From Amycolatopsis sp. EV170708-02-1 (GTDB lineage Bacteria; Actinomycetota; Actinomycetes; Mycobacteriales; Pseudonocardiaceae): a stretch of DNA of 64,000 nt. The notes beneath the pieces were generated by a model that saw only the letters and a list, made by a program, of their open reading frames with translations, did not search any database and was not told the DNA's origin. The stretch is taken from the NCBI RefSeq assembly GCF_022479115.1, contig NZ_CP092497.1, positions 3,038,001 through 3,102,000 on the forward strand, read 5' to 3'. The first letter of the stretch is position 1. Each line of letters begins with the position of its first letter. A program made the translations under genes and the position numbers. This document shows, piece by piece, positions 25,093-33,265 of this stretch.

Positions 25093-26157
25093 TCAGGAAC
25101 CGACCGGTTCCCGCAGCTCAGCGGTGGCGAAACCGGCGATGCCTTCGGCGAAACCCGTTCGCGCGGTGAAACCGAGCAGCCGCCGGGCGCGGGCGGGATC
25201 CGCGACGACGTGCCGGACGTCGGCTGGCCGGGCACCTCCGGCGATCTCCGGAGCCGGTCCGCCGCAGGCCTTCGCGAGTTCCTCGGCGAGTTCGCCGACG
25301 GAATGGGGTTGCCCGGAACAGATGTTCAGCGGCGTCAGATCGCCTTCGGGGCCGTCGGTGCCCAGCGCCAGGACGTTCGCCCTTGCCACGTCGTGGACAT
25401 GCACGAAGTCGCGCTGCTGTTTCCCGTCCTCCAGCACGATCGGCGCCTCGCCGCGCGAAAGCGAGGAGCGGAACAGCGACGCGACACCGGCGTACGGGGT
25501 GTTCTGCGGCATCCGCGGCCCGTAGACGTTGTGATAGCGCAGGGCCCAGACCGTTCCGCCGGTCTGCCGGGCCCACGCCGCCGCCAGATGTTCCTGCGCG
25601 AGCTTGGTGGCCGCGTAGGTGCTCCGCGGCCGCAACGGCGCGTCTTCGGGGACCAGCCGCCAGCCGAGCTCGGCACCGCAAGCCACGCACGTGGGCTCGA
25701 AACGGCCGGCATCCACATCGGACTGTTTCCGCGGTGACGGCGGAACGATCCCGTGGACGGGACATTCGTAGCGGCCTTCGCCGTAGACGACCATCGACGA
25801 GGCGAGCACCAGCTTCCGGACCTTCGCCCGGTGCATCGCCGCGAGCAGGACAGCGGTCCCGTAGTCGTTGTTCAGCGCGTACGACGGCGCGTCGGACGGG
25901 TCGACCCCGTGCCCCACGACGGCCGCCTGATGGCAGACCGCGTCGACACCGTCCAACAGCTCCGCGACCAGTTCGGTGTCGGTGACGTCGCCACGCAGGA
26001 ACCGGTGGCGGCCGGTGTACCCGGGCGGGCGCGGCGAACCGTGCGCGGTGCCGAGGAGGTTGTCGAGGACGACGACCTCGTGGCCTTGATCGGACAGCAG
26101 ATCGGCGACGTGGGAGCCGATGAACCCGGCTCCGCCGGTTATCAGTGTTCGCACCAT
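25093..26157 (-). CDS. NAD-dependent epimerase/dehydratase (dTDP-rhamnose 4-epimerase-like)
   Basis: A 354-residue extended short-chain dehydrogenase. The N-terminal NAD loop is TGGAGFIGSH (residues 7-16) and the catalytic YAATK lies near 185. An insertion carries a CxxH (Cys132, His135) and CxxC (Cys157, Cys160) set that could bind zinc; such an insertion occurs in WbiB-type dTDP-L-rhamnose 4-epimerases. It supplies or modifies a nucleotide sugar, which would fit the GT2 and GT-C-like genes nearby. Start ATG 26157. A GTCA pair with 11-bp pitch lies upstream. Confidence 0.83.
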   Translation of the reverse strand: MVRTLITGGAGFIGSHVADLLSDQGHEVVVLDNLLGTAHGSPRPPGYTGRHRFLRGDVTDTELVAELLDGVDAVCHQAAVVGHGVDPSDAPSYALNNDYGTAVLLAAMHRAKVRKLVLASSMVVYGEGRYECPVHGIVPPSPRKQSDVDAGRFEPTCVACGAELGWRLVPEDAPLRPRSTYAATKLAQEHLAAAWARQTGGTVWALRYHNVYGPRMPQNTPYAGVASLFRSSLSRGEAPIVLEDGKQQRDFVHVHDVARANVLALGTDGPEGDLTPLNICSGQPHSVGELAEELAKACGGPAPEIAGGARPADVRHVVADPARARRLLGFTARTGFAEGIAGFATAELREPVGS

Positions 26158-26205
26158 CCCGACGCTAGGGGCGATTTCCGGCGGCGGCCCCGGATCACCG
26201 GCTCA

Positions 26206-26221
26206 CGTCAGGGAATCGTCA
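26206..26221 (-). promoter_or_regulatory. CGTCA pair with 11-bp pitch before the epimerase gene
   Basis: CGTCA occurs at 26206-26210 and 26217-26221 on the plus strand, one helical turn apart, about 50 bp before the epimerase start and also close to the divergent moaB gene. The half-site resembles those at 15261-15307, 19833 and 22998. It is short, so chance is possible. Confidence 0.4.
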
Positions 26222-26276
26222 CAACTACGCGGCACCGCCGGAGCGAAGATCAGCCGAAACCGGATACGGTGTGCCT

Positions 26277-26777
26277 ATGGAACGGAGCGCACAACGGCTG
26301 GGCCGCGCACTGGTGGTCATCGTGGACGATCGCGTCGCCCACGGCGAACACGAGGACAACACGGGACCGTTGGTCACGGAGCTGCTCGAAGAGGCCGGAT
26401 TCATCGTCGACGGCGTCGTCGTGGTCGAGGCCGAGACGGCCGCGATCCGCAACGCGCTCAACACCGCGGTGATCGGCGGCGCCGACCTGGTGATCACCGT
26501 CGGCGGCACCGGGGTCTCCCCGCGCGACCGCACACCCGACGCGACGGCCGGTGTGCTCGACCGCCCGATCCCGGGCATCGGTGAGGCACTGCGCGCGTCC
26601 GGCCTCGCCGCCGGCGCGGTGGACGCGGGCATCTCCCGCGGGCTCGTCGGCGTCTCCGGCAGCACGCTGGTGGTCAACCTCGCGGGTTCACGCGCGGCCG
26701 TCCGCGACGGCATGGCGACGCTCTCGTCGCTGGTGCCGTACGTGATCGACGAGCTGTCCGGGCTCGAAGAGGCCTAG
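26277..26777 (+). CDS. moaB: MogA/MoaB-family molybdenum cofactor protein
   Basis: A 166-residue cytoplasmic protein of the MoCF-binding fold that adenylates molybdopterin before metal insertion. Key segments are EDNTGPLVTELLEEAGF near residue 24-40, the phosphate-binding TVGGTGVSPRD near 76-86 and SGSTLVVNLAGS near 128-139. ATG 26277 is used; GTG 26271 is possible. The equivalent gene (moaB2) also sits next to mscL in mycobacteria. It would support the molybdo-oxidoreductase at 12256. Confidence 0.88.
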   Translation: MERSAQRLGRALVVIVDDRVAHGEHEDNTGPLVTELLEEAGFIVDGVVVVEAETAAIRNALNTAVIGGADLVITVGGTGVSPRDRTPDATAGVLDRPIPGIGEALRASGLAAGAVDAGISRGLVGVSGSTLVVNLAGSRAAVRDGMATLSSLVPYVIDELSGLEEA

Positions 26778-26790
26778 TCCTTCGAGTGGC

Positions 26791-27069
26791 CTAGTTCTTC
26801 GGGGCGGGTCCGGGCTCTGTCCCGGGCTCGCCCTTTTTGTCGTGGTGCAACACCCCTTCCACCTTTTCGGTGACGTGGCCGATCTTCTCCTCGAACCGGC
26901 CGCCGGTGACCTTGTTCGCCCCGGCCGACGCCGCCGAGACACCCTTGGCCGCGACGTCGCCCGCCTTCTCGGCCAGCGGCCCGGCCTTCTCGCGGACTTC
27001 GCCCGCGACCTCTTCCGCTTTGTGGATGGCCTGGGCGGCCAGCCCCTTCGCTTTGTCGACAATGCTCAT
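26791..27069 (-). CDS. Small Rv0909/MT0933-type antitoxin-like protein
   Basis: A 92-residue highly charged, Ala/Lys/Glu-rich protein predicted to be amphipathic helix: MSIVDKAKGLAAQAIHKAEE at the start and VTGGRFEEKIGHVTEKVEG near residues 54-72. The GG-x-x-x-x-KI-x-x-V pattern resembles the actinobacterial MT0933/Rv0909 antitoxin-like family. No toxin gene is adjacent, so the label reflects family resemblance only. Start ATG 27069. Confidence 0.6.
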   Translation of the reverse strand: MSIVDKAKGLAAQAIHKAEEVAGEVREKAGPLAEKAGDVAAKGVSAASAGANKVTGGRFEEKIGHVTEKVEGVLHHDKKGEPGTEPGPAPKN

Positions 27070-27124
27070 GCGCTGATGGTCCCACCGGTCGGCGGACCTC
27101 GCGACCGGTGCGAAAATGGACGTC

Positions 27125-27298
27125 ATGCCAGGTGAAGACGAGGACAAGCGCTCCGCCGCGGCGGCGAAACGACGGGCCGACGAGATCTTCGGAGACGTCC
27201 TGCCGGACACGACCTCCGACGAGCGAGAGCCGGGGCAGCGCACCCCGGACTCCGACTCGTGGTTCCTGGAGAACCGGCCGCCTCATCACGACCGGTGA
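27125..27298 (+). CDS. Small acidic protein of unknown function
   Basis: A 57-residue hydrophilic protein from ATG 27125 (an in-frame ATG at 27116 is the alternative). It has a basic/Ala patch (KRSAAAAKRRADEIFG) and a C-terminal SWFLENRPPHH segment. No known domain. Coding character is supported by GC bias and by its compact position, diverging from the preceding small gene and ending six bases from convergent mscL. Confidence 0.6.
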   Translation: MPGEDEDKRSAAAAKRRADEIFGDVLPDTTSDEREPGQRTPDSDSWFLENRPPHHDR

Positions 27299-27304
27299 AC
27301 CGGC

Positions 27305-27709
27305 TCAGCCCTGGCGGTTCTGCTGCGCGCGCAGCAGGTCGCGGATCTCGGTGAGCAGTTCGACGTCGGTCGGCTCCGCCGGGCCGGCCTCCTCACCGCG
27401 CTTGCGCCGCTCCTGGACGTGCTTGACCGGCAGCACGATCACGAAGTAGACGACGGCGGCCACGATCACGAAGTTGATCGCCGCGTTGATCACGCCACCG
27501 AAGTCCATGAACGTCGAGTCGTTCGCGCTGAGGATGTTGAACCCCAGCCCCTTGGCGGCGTCCGACCCGCCGATGGCGTTGATCAACGGTTTGATGAGGC
27601 CGTTCGTGAAGGCCGTGACGATCGCGGTGAACGCGGCGCCGATGACCACCGCGACCGCCAGGTCGACGACGTTCCCGCGCATCAGGAAGTCCTTGAAGCC
27701 CTTGATCAA
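27305..27709 (-). CDS. mscL: Large-conductance mechanosensitive channel
   Basis: A 134-residue channel that opens under extreme membrane tension. The hallmark N-terminus is IKGFKDFLMRGNVVDLAVAVVIGAAF, shown here in part as GFKDFLMRGNVVDLA (residues 4-18), with two membrane helices (about 15-45 and 68-93) and a C-terminal cytoplasmic helix ending LLTEIRDLLRAQ. The start is taken as TTG 27709, with AGAGGAG six bases upstream, which gives the usual MscL N-terminus; GTG 27727 would add six residues. Confidence 0.92.
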   Translation of the reverse strand: MIKGFKDFLMRGNVVDLAVAVVIGAAFTAIVTAFTNGLIKPLINAIGGSDAAKGLGFNILSANDSTFMDFGGVINAAINFVIVAAVVYFVIVLPVKHVQERRKRGEEAGPAEPTDVELLTEIRDLLRAQQNRQG

Positions 27710-27802
27710 GACGCTCTCCTCTTTCACCTGGGACGGTTCGCCGACCGTCCCTTCTCCATACCGGGGGGACGCAGGCGCCCGCCGCCACAGGGCAGGCGCG
27801 AG

Positions 27803-28444
27803 CTAGCGGAGGGTAACCGTTATGGACCGTTCCAGCGAGGTGGCCGCGACTCGTGTCGCGAGCGCGGAAGGCAGGGAAAGCAGCACCAAAGGTCCCTTGC
27901 TCCCGGCACCGGGAGCCGTCGGATCACGGGTACCCTGTTCGCCGACGGCGGCCACCACGGCCATGCTGGCCAGCACAGATGCTTCACGCCCGGCCTCGGC
28001 GGACGCGACGACGTCGACCCGCTGGCCCGGCCTGAGCAGTTCCGTGACCCCGGCGTCGGCGAGCCTCACGGGGACAGTTGAACTTTCGGGATCACCCGAT
28101 CTGGGGATGGCCGCGTCCAGCAGCCGGACGTCGGTCAGCGGCTCACCGGCCCGCGCCGCGCCGACGAGCAGCCGTCCCTCCACCGAGGCGGGCAGGCCGG
28201 TGGCGCCCTGTGGACGGACGTCGTCCGGGAGGTCGACGAGTTTGAGGTCGCCGGCGCGCAGCACCGACCCGGCCGGGAGATCACGGGCGGAGACCACGGT
28301 CGCGGTGCCGGGCGCACCGCGTGCGGACGCGGGCAGGAAGAGCACGACCAGGCCGCTGAGCAGCAGGGACAGGGCAAGCCAGCGGCGCAGCAGCCGCGCG
28401 GGCCTGCCGTGGAGTCTTCGCAGGACGGGCAGATCGTGGAGCAC
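27803..28444 (-). CDS. SAF-domain (CpaB/RcpC-like) membrane-anchored protein
   Basis: A 213-residue protein with one N-terminal membrane helix (about 24-42) and an SAF domain: VVSARDLPAGSVLRAGDLKLVDLP at residues 50-73 and GRLLVGAARAGEPL near 89-102. A CpaB-type second region (LLRPGQRVDVVAS) follows. CpaB proteins belong to Flp/Tad pilus assembly, but no other pilus gene is here, so it is an orphan. GTG 28444 follows GAGGGGGA. In-frame sequence at 27888-27902 matches a bidirectional-terminator arm elsewhere in the window. Confidence 0.82.
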   Translation of the reverse strand: MLHDLPVLRRLHGRPARLLRRWLALSLLLSGLVVLFLPASARGAPGTATVVSARDLPAGSVLRAGDLKLVDLPDDVRPQGATGLPASVEGRLLVGAARAGEPLTDVRLLDAAIPRSGDPESSTVPVRLADAGVTELLRPGQRVDVVASAEAGREASVLASMAVVAAVGEQGTRDPTAPGAGSKGPLVLLSLPSALATRVAATSLERSITVTLR

Positions 28445-28559
28445 GGGATTCCCCCTCGTCGATCGGTGTCGATCTCGACGTTAGGGGCGGCACCTGGGCC
28501 TGGAAAGAACGAAAACCCCCGGCTGTGGATAACCGGGGGCTTGTGGACAACTCGGGACG

Positions 28560-28871
28560 TCAGGAAGCGGCGGCGGCCGTTTTCGTCGTACCCGTGGAGG
28601 AGGATGCCGCGCTCTTGGTCTCCGGCTTGGACTCGGTCTTCGACTCCGACTTCGTCTCGGTCTTGGCCGGGGCCGCGGTCGTGTTGGCCTTCGAGTCGCG
28701 CGAATCGTTGCGGTAGAACCCGCTGCCCTTGAAGACCACGCCGACCGAGCTGAAGACCTTGCGAAGCGGGCCCGAGCACTGCGGGCACACGGTCAAGCTC
28801 GCGTCGGAGAACGACTGCACGGCCTCGAAAGCGTGGTCGCATTCCTTGCAGGCGTATTGGTAGGTGGGCAC
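28560..28871 (-). CDS. ruc: FmdB-type zinc-ribbon protein with disordered tail (Ruc-like)
   Basis: A 103-residue protein. Residues 1-50 are an FmdB zinc ribbon with Cys8-x2-Cys11 and Cys29-x2-Cys32. Residues 60-103 are a low-complexity Lys/Glu/Ser/Thr/Ala tail, expected to be disordered. The M. tuberculosis homologue in the same neighbourhood, Rv0991c (Ruc), is a redox-regulated chaperone with this same layout. GTG 28871 follows AAGGAG. An oxidation-triggered chaperone role is inferred from family and location. Confidence 0.8.
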   Translation of the reverse strand: MPTYQYACKECDHAFEAVQSFSDASLTVCPQCSGPLRKVFSSVGVVFKGSGFYRNDSRDSKANTTAAPAKTETKSESKTESKPETKSAASSSTGTTKTAAAAS

Positions 28872-29028
28872 TGCTGCTCCTTCGTGCATTGGCACTCAGC
28901 CGACAAGAGTGCTAACGCCCTACGGTACCGGGGCATTCCGACGCAGGTCAAACAAGGTTTCCCAAGGTCACATGACGACCTGGTCACGCCCGGTGTCCCG
29001 CCTGGCGACGGTGTCTACGATCGTGGCC

Positions 29029-30261
29029 GTGACGTGGACCGACCGCGTGGACCGGTGGACGCGGGCACACCCGGCCGGTTCGGACCTCCTGCTCGCCCTG
29101 GCCGTCGCGGCACTGCTGGGGCCGGGTTCGCTCGACATCCTCCTGGTCGCCCACTCCCCGGCCTGGGCGTTGTGGGTGGCGGGTGCCTGCGGGATCGTCG
29201 TGCACTCCACCGTCGCGTTGCGGCGGGTCGCCACCGAAGCCGCGTTCATCACCGCCGCGTTCGCGATGGCGGTGCTCGTCGCACTCCCGAACACGGTGGT
29301 CCGGCCCGTGCCGCTGGGGCTGGCGAGCGCGAGCGACAGCATGGAGATCCCGCTGTTCTTTCTGCCGACGTCGGCGGTCTACCTGGTGCTCCTGTACGCC
29401 GTCGCCGCGCATCGGCCGCTGCGCGAGAGCCTGCTCGCCCTGGGAATCAGCGTGCTCGGCGCGGTGCTGTGCACGGCCAGGACGGCGACGGCCTACGGAG
29501 CGCTGCCCGCGGGGTGGCTCACGCTGCTGCTGGCCGTGCTCGCCCTGGTCGCGGCGGTGGCGGGCACCTGGGCCGTCGGCCGCTTCCGGTTCGACCGGCG
29601 GCGGCGCCTCGCCGACGAGGCCGCGGAAGCCGCCGAGCGTGCCGCGGCAGGCGAACGCCAGCGCATCGCCCGCGACATGCACGACATCGTCGCCCATTCG
29701 CTGGCGGTCATCGTGCGTCAGGCCGAAGGCGGTTCCGCCATCGCTTCCAAGGCGCCGGACCGCGCGGCACAGGCGCTTTCCGTCATCGCCGGGACCGCTC
29801 GTGAGGCGCTGGCCGACATGCGGGGCACGCTGCGGGTGCTGCGGGACAGCGAAACGCGGCCCTCGCTCGCCGGGATACCGGACTTGGTGGAGCGGGTCCG
29901 CGCGACAGGCGTCGACGTCCGGCTGTCCGAGCAGGGGCGGCCCGACGCGCTGACGGCGAGCGCGGCCATGGCGGCGTACCGGCTCGTCCAGGAGGGCTTG
30001 ACCAACAGCGTCAAGCACGCGGGCCCTCGCACGAGTGTCACCGTCACGATCACGCACACCCCACTCGCGTCGGTGTTCGTCGTCGCCGACGACGGAGCCG
30101 GTGCCGGCGAGCGGCCGTCGCTCCCCGGGACGGGCGCCGGACTGAGTGGCGTCCGGGAACGCGTGCGCGCCGCGGGCGGTACGTTCGAGGCCGGTCCGGC
30201 CGACGGCGGTTTCAGGGTGTGCGCGGAGTTCCGCGTCGGCGAACAAGGAGCTTCGGGATGA
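29029..30261 (+). CDS. Sensor histidine kinase, NarL/DesK type
   Basis: A membrane kinase with five or six N-terminal helices (about residues 15-170), then HisKA_3 with ERQRIARDMHDIVAHSLAVI (phospho-acceptor His in DMHDIVAHS) and an HATPase domain with NSVKHAG and LSGVRERVRAAGG. GTG 29029 (about 410 residues) is preferred: a TACGAT -10-like hexamer lies just upstream and would give a leaderless transcript. ATG 28972 would add 19 residues. Its regulator follows with ATGA overlap. Confidence 0.85.
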   Translation: MTWTDRVDRWTRAHPAGSDLLLALAVAALLGPGSLDILLVAHSPAWALWVAGACGIVVHSTVALRRVATEAAFITAAFAMAVLVALPNTVVRPVPLGLASASDSMEIPLFFLPTSAVYLVLLYAVAAHRPLRESLLALGISVLGAVLCTARTATAYGALPAGWLTLLLAVLALVAAVAGTWAVGRFRFDRRRRLADEAAEAAERAAAGERQRIARDMHDIVAHSLAVIVRQAEGGSAIASKAPDRAAQALSVIAGTAREALADMRGTLRVLRDSETRPSLAGIPDLVERVRATGVDVRLSEQGRPDALTASAAMAAYRLVQEGLTNSVKHAGPRTSVTVTITHTPLASVFVVADDGAGAGERPSLPGTGAGLSGVRERVRAAGGTFEAGPADGGFRVCAEFRVGEQGASG

Positions 30262-30902
30262 CGATCGACGTCGCGCTGGTCGACGACCAGGAACTGGTCC
30301 GGACCGGGCTGGCCATGGTCGTCGACGCGACCGACGACATCCGGATCGTCGTCCAGGCGGCCGACGGTGTCGAGGCCGTCGCGAAGCTCGCCGAGACAAC
30401 GGTCGATGTCGTGCTGATGGACGTCCAGATGCCGCGGATGGACGGCGTCGAGGCCACCGGGCTGATCGCCGCCCGCGAGAACGCGCCCAAGGTGATCCTG
30501 CTGACGACGTTCGATCTGGACGAGTACGCCATCGCCGGACTGCGCGCCGGGGCGAGCGGGTTCCTGCTCAAGGACGCGTCGGCCGACGAAGTGCTGCACG
30601 CCATCCGGGCCGTCCACGCCGGCGACGCCGTGATCGCGCGCTCCACGACCCGCCGCATGCTGGACCAGCTCGCGGTCGCACGCGAGACTTCCCCGCTCCT
30701 CAACCGGCTCACCGCGCGCGAACGCGACGTGTTGCTGGAGATCGCGCAGGGCTACTCCAACGCCGAGACCGCGCAGCGGCTCTTCCTCTCCGAAACCACG
30801 GTGAAAACGCACGTCGGTCATCTCCTCGCCAAACTCGGGGTCCGTGACCGGGTGCAGGCGGTGATCTTCGCGTACGAGAACGGGCTCGTGCGTCCGAGCT
30901 GA
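30258..30902 (+). CDS. NarL/FixJ-family response regulator
   Basis: A 214-residue regulator paired with the preceding kinase. The receiver has VDDQELV at residues 8-14, phospho-acceptor Asp in VVLMDVQMPRMDGVEA near 54 and Lys in FLLKD near 104. The LuxR-type helix-turn-helix (about 145-207) reads LTARERDVLLEIAQGYSNAE. No target gene is obvious; the membrane-protein/decarboxylase operon 75 bp downstream is a possibility. Confidence 0.88.
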   Translation: MTIDVALVDDQELVRTGLAMVVDATDDIRIVVQAADGVEAVAKLAETTVDVVLMDVQMPRMDGVEATGLIAARENAPKVILLTTFDLDEYAIAGLRAGASGFLLKDASADEVLHAIRAVHAGDAVIARSTTRRMLDQLAVARETSPLLNRLTARERDVLLEIAQGYSNAETAQRLFLSETTVKTHVGHLLAKLGVRDRVQAVIFAYENGLVRPS

Positions 30903-30976
30903 GGCGATCTCATCATTTCGGAGGAGGGGCTGAGCACCTCAGGCCGAGGATTCCCGTCGCGTCGGCGAGCAGCCTG

Positions 30977-31456
30977 ATGCGCATGCGGACAATCGATAAA
31001 CCCTACGAAGCGACCACCACCCGCGTCCGGTGGCGCGACCCGGCCACCTGGGGCGGGATCCTCGCGCTGGGCGGCGGCCTCTTCCACACCGTCGTCGCCG
31101 GCTTCATGCGCCAGGAAGTCTGGGCGCGGATCTTCGACGAAGGATTCTTCAACACGGTCACGCTGGACCCCACGCCCGACCGGCTCCCCATGGCCGAGGC
31201 GTTCTGGCTCAGCCCTGGCAGTTTCGGGGTGCCGCTGCTTCTGCTCGGCGGGCTGGTGCTCCGGCACACCCGGCGCGGCGAACGCGTGCCCGCCTGGCTG
31301 GGCTCGGGCGTCGTCGCATGGGCGGTCCTGCTCGGACTGCTGGGCGGTTTCGACGCCGGGACGATCGCCCTGCTGCTGGTCGGCGGGCTGTTCCTGGCGG
31401 GCGCCAGGTTCGGGAAGAACCGGCGCGGACGTGGTCGTGGAATCATGAGTGAATGA
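30977..31456 (+). CDS. DUF6463-like small membrane protein
   Basis: A 159-residue protein with about four hydrophobic helices (near residues 27-45, 80-95, 107-125 and 128-145). The WGGILALGGGLFHTVVAGFM stretch and a WLSPGSFGVPLLLLGGL segment resemble DUF6463 proteins. Two ATGs (30977, 30983) are possible starts; neither has a strong ribosome site. It overlaps the PLP decarboxylase start by four bases, so the two are co-translated. Function unknown. Confidence 0.68.
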   Translation: MRMRTIDKPYEATTTRVRWRDPATWGGILALGGGLFHTVVAGFMRQEVWARIFDEGFFNTVTLDPTPDRLPMAEAFWLSPGSFGVPLLLLGGLVLRHTRRGERVPAWLGSGVVAWAVLLGLLGGFDAGTIALLLVGGLFLAGARFGKNRRGRGRGIMSE

Positions 31457-32850
31457 CCGAGTTGCGGGATCTGCTGGCCGACGTCGCCGCCCGCGTCACC
31501 CGCTACCGCGAAAGCGTCGCCGACGCCCCGGTCTTCCCGGACGACACGACGGGTGTCCGGGAGAAGCTCGGTGAACTGCCCGAGAAACCCGTCCCGCCCG
31601 TCGACGTGATCCGGCGGCTGGCCGACGCCGTCGAGCCGGCGCTGGTGGCGAACACCGGGCCGAGGTACTTCGGTTTCGTCACCGGTGGCGCGCTCGACGC
31701 CGCGACCGCGGCCGACATGCTGGCGACCGGTTGGGACCAGCCCGCGTTCAACCAGATCACCTCGCCGGCCGCCGCGATCGTCGAAGAAGTGGCGGGCGAG
31801 TGGCTCAAGGAGGTCCTCGGCCTGCCGGCCGGTGCCTCCTTCGGCTTCGTGACGGGCGGGCAGGGCGCGAACACGGTCGGCCTGGCCGCCGCCCGGCATC
31901 ACCTGCTGGCGCGGGCCGGATGGGACGTCGAGCGCCGGGGACTGCACGGAGCGCCACCGCTGCGGGTCGTCGCCGGGGAAGAGCGGCACGCGTCGATCGA
32001 CCGGTCCCTCCGCCTGCTCGGCCTGGGCACCGACGCCGTGCGGCCGGTGCGCGCGAACGGTCAAGGCGCCATCGACGTCGCCGAACTCGAGCGGACGCTC
32101 GACGGGCCCGCAATCGTTTGCCTCCAGGCCGGGAACGTGAACACCGGCGCGTTCGACGACTTCGCCGCCGCGACGGAGATCGCCCACCGGCACGACGCGT
32201 GGGTCCACATCGACGGCGCGTTCGGGCTCTGGGCGGCCGCCGCCCCGTCACTCCGGCGGCTGACCACGGGGCTGGGAAGGGCCGATTCCTGGGCGGTCGA
32301 CGGGCACAAGTGGCTCAACGTCCCGTACGACAGCGGCTACGCGTTCTGCGCGCACCCCGAATCGCACCGGGCAGCCATGGCGGTCACCGCCGCATACCTG
32401 ACCGGCCAGGGCGCCGGCGGCGTGCGAGCGCCGGGCGACTTCGTGCCCGAGTCGTCCCGGCGCGCGCGAGGATTCGCGACGTGGGCCGCGCTCAGCGAAC
32501 TCGGCCGCGAGGGGATCGCCGAGATGGTCGAACGATGCTGCGCGCTGGCCAGGAGGTTCGCCGAGAAACTCGAAGCGTGCGACGGCGTCACCGTCGTGAA
32601 CGACGTGGTGCTGAACCAGGTGCTCGTCGCTTTCGACGGCGAAACGGACGGCGTCGTCGAAGCCCTCCAGCGGTCCGGCGAGTGCTGGATGGGCGCGACC
32701 ACTTGGCACGGACGGCGGCTGATGCGCATCTCCGTGTCGAACTGGAGCACGACCGAAGCCGACGTCGACCGCAGTGTCGACGCGATCCGGGCGGCGTGGA
32801 AGAGCGATCAGGAATCGAGAAGCGTCCAGAACCGGTCTCACCTAGCGTGA
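31453..32850 (+). CDS. PLP-dependent group II amino acid decarboxylase family protein
   Basis: A 465-residue fold-type I PLP enzyme of the aromatic-L-amino-acid/glutamate decarboxylase family. The FGFVTGGQGANTVGL segment (about 132-146) binds the cofactor phosphate, WVHIDGAFGLWA (near 252-263) carries the ring-contact Asp, and Lys286 in VDGHKWLN forms the Schiff base. Substrate cannot be read from sequence; related actinobacterial proteins are annotated loosely as aspartate or aromatic decarboxylases. It is coupled to the membrane protein upstream and to a VOC gene downstream. Confidence 0.87.
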   Translation: MTELRDLLADVAARVTRYRESVADAPVFPDDTTGVREKLGELPEKPVPPVDVIRRLADAVEPALVANTGPRYFGFVTGGALDAATAADMLATGWDQPAFNQITSPAAAIVEEVAGEWLKEVLGLPAGASFGFVTGGQGANTVGLAAARHHLLARAGWDVERRGLHGAPPLRVVAGEERHASIDRSLRLLGLGTDAVRPVRANGQGAIDVAELERTLDGPAIVCLQAGNVNTGAFDDFAAATEIAHRHDAWVHIDGAFGLWAAAAPSLRRLTTGLGRADSWAVDGHKWLNVPYDSGYAFCAHPESHRAAMAVTAAYLTGQGAGGVRAPGDFVPESSRRARGFATWAALSELGREGIAEMVERCCALARRFAEKLEACDGVTVVNDVVLNQVLVAFDGETDGVVEALQRSGECWMGATTWHGRRLMRISVSNWSTTEADVDRSVDAIRAAWKSDQESRSVQNRSHLA

Positions 32851-32855
32851 CCGTC

Positions 32856-33263
32856 ATGGACATCGCCATTCACGGGAGCTTCCTCCCACAGACCGACCCC
32901 GAAGCCGCACTGGCCTTCTACCGCGACCTCCTCGGCTTCGAGGTGCGCAACGACGTCGGCTACGACGGCATGCGCTGGCTCACCGTCGGCCCGCCGGGGC
33001 AGCCCGTGTCGATCGTGCTGCACCCGCCCGCCGTCGACCCGGGGATCACCGAGGACGAACGCCGGGTGATCAACGAGATGATGGCCAAGGGCACGTACGC
33101 GGGGATCCTGTTCTCCTCCGACGACCTCGACGGGCTCTTCAAGCACCTGCAGGAGGCGGGCGCCGAGATCATCCAGGAGCCCACCGACCAGCCGTACGGC
33201 CTGCGTGACGGCGCGGTCCGCGACCCGTCCGGGAACCTGATCCGTATCCAGCAGCGCGTCTGA
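32856..33263 (+). CDS. VOC-superfamily glyoxalase/bleomycin-resistance-like protein
   Basis: A 135-residue two-module VOC protein. It opens with IAIHGSFLPQTDPEAALAFY and a DLLGFEVRNDVGY segment and ends with RDPSGNLIRIQQ, where the metal ligand Glu is replaced by Asn. ATG 32856 is used, but GTG 32847 overlaps the decarboxylase stop (GTGA) and may be the coupled start. It is probably the third gene of the decarboxylase operon. Substrate unknown. Confidence 0.82.
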   Translation: MDIAIHGSFLPQTDPEAALAFYRDLLGFEVRNDVGYDGMRWLTVGPPGQPVSIVLHPPAVDPGITEDERRVINEMMAKGTYAGILFSSDDLDGLFKHLQEAGAEIIQEPTDQPYGLRDGAVRDPSGNLIRIQQRV

Positions 33264-33265
33264 GC

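Noticed and set aside
26791..27069. Toxin-antitoxin pair based on the MT0933-like small protein
   Set aside because: No toxin-like gene flanks it; the neighbouring 57-residue protein has no toxin features.
27888..27902. AAAGGTCCCTTGCTC inside the SAF-protein gene, matching a terminator arm
   Set aside because: It lacks a pairing arm nearby and is in frame as coding sequence, so it is not annotated as a terminator; kept only as a note in the repeat-family finding.
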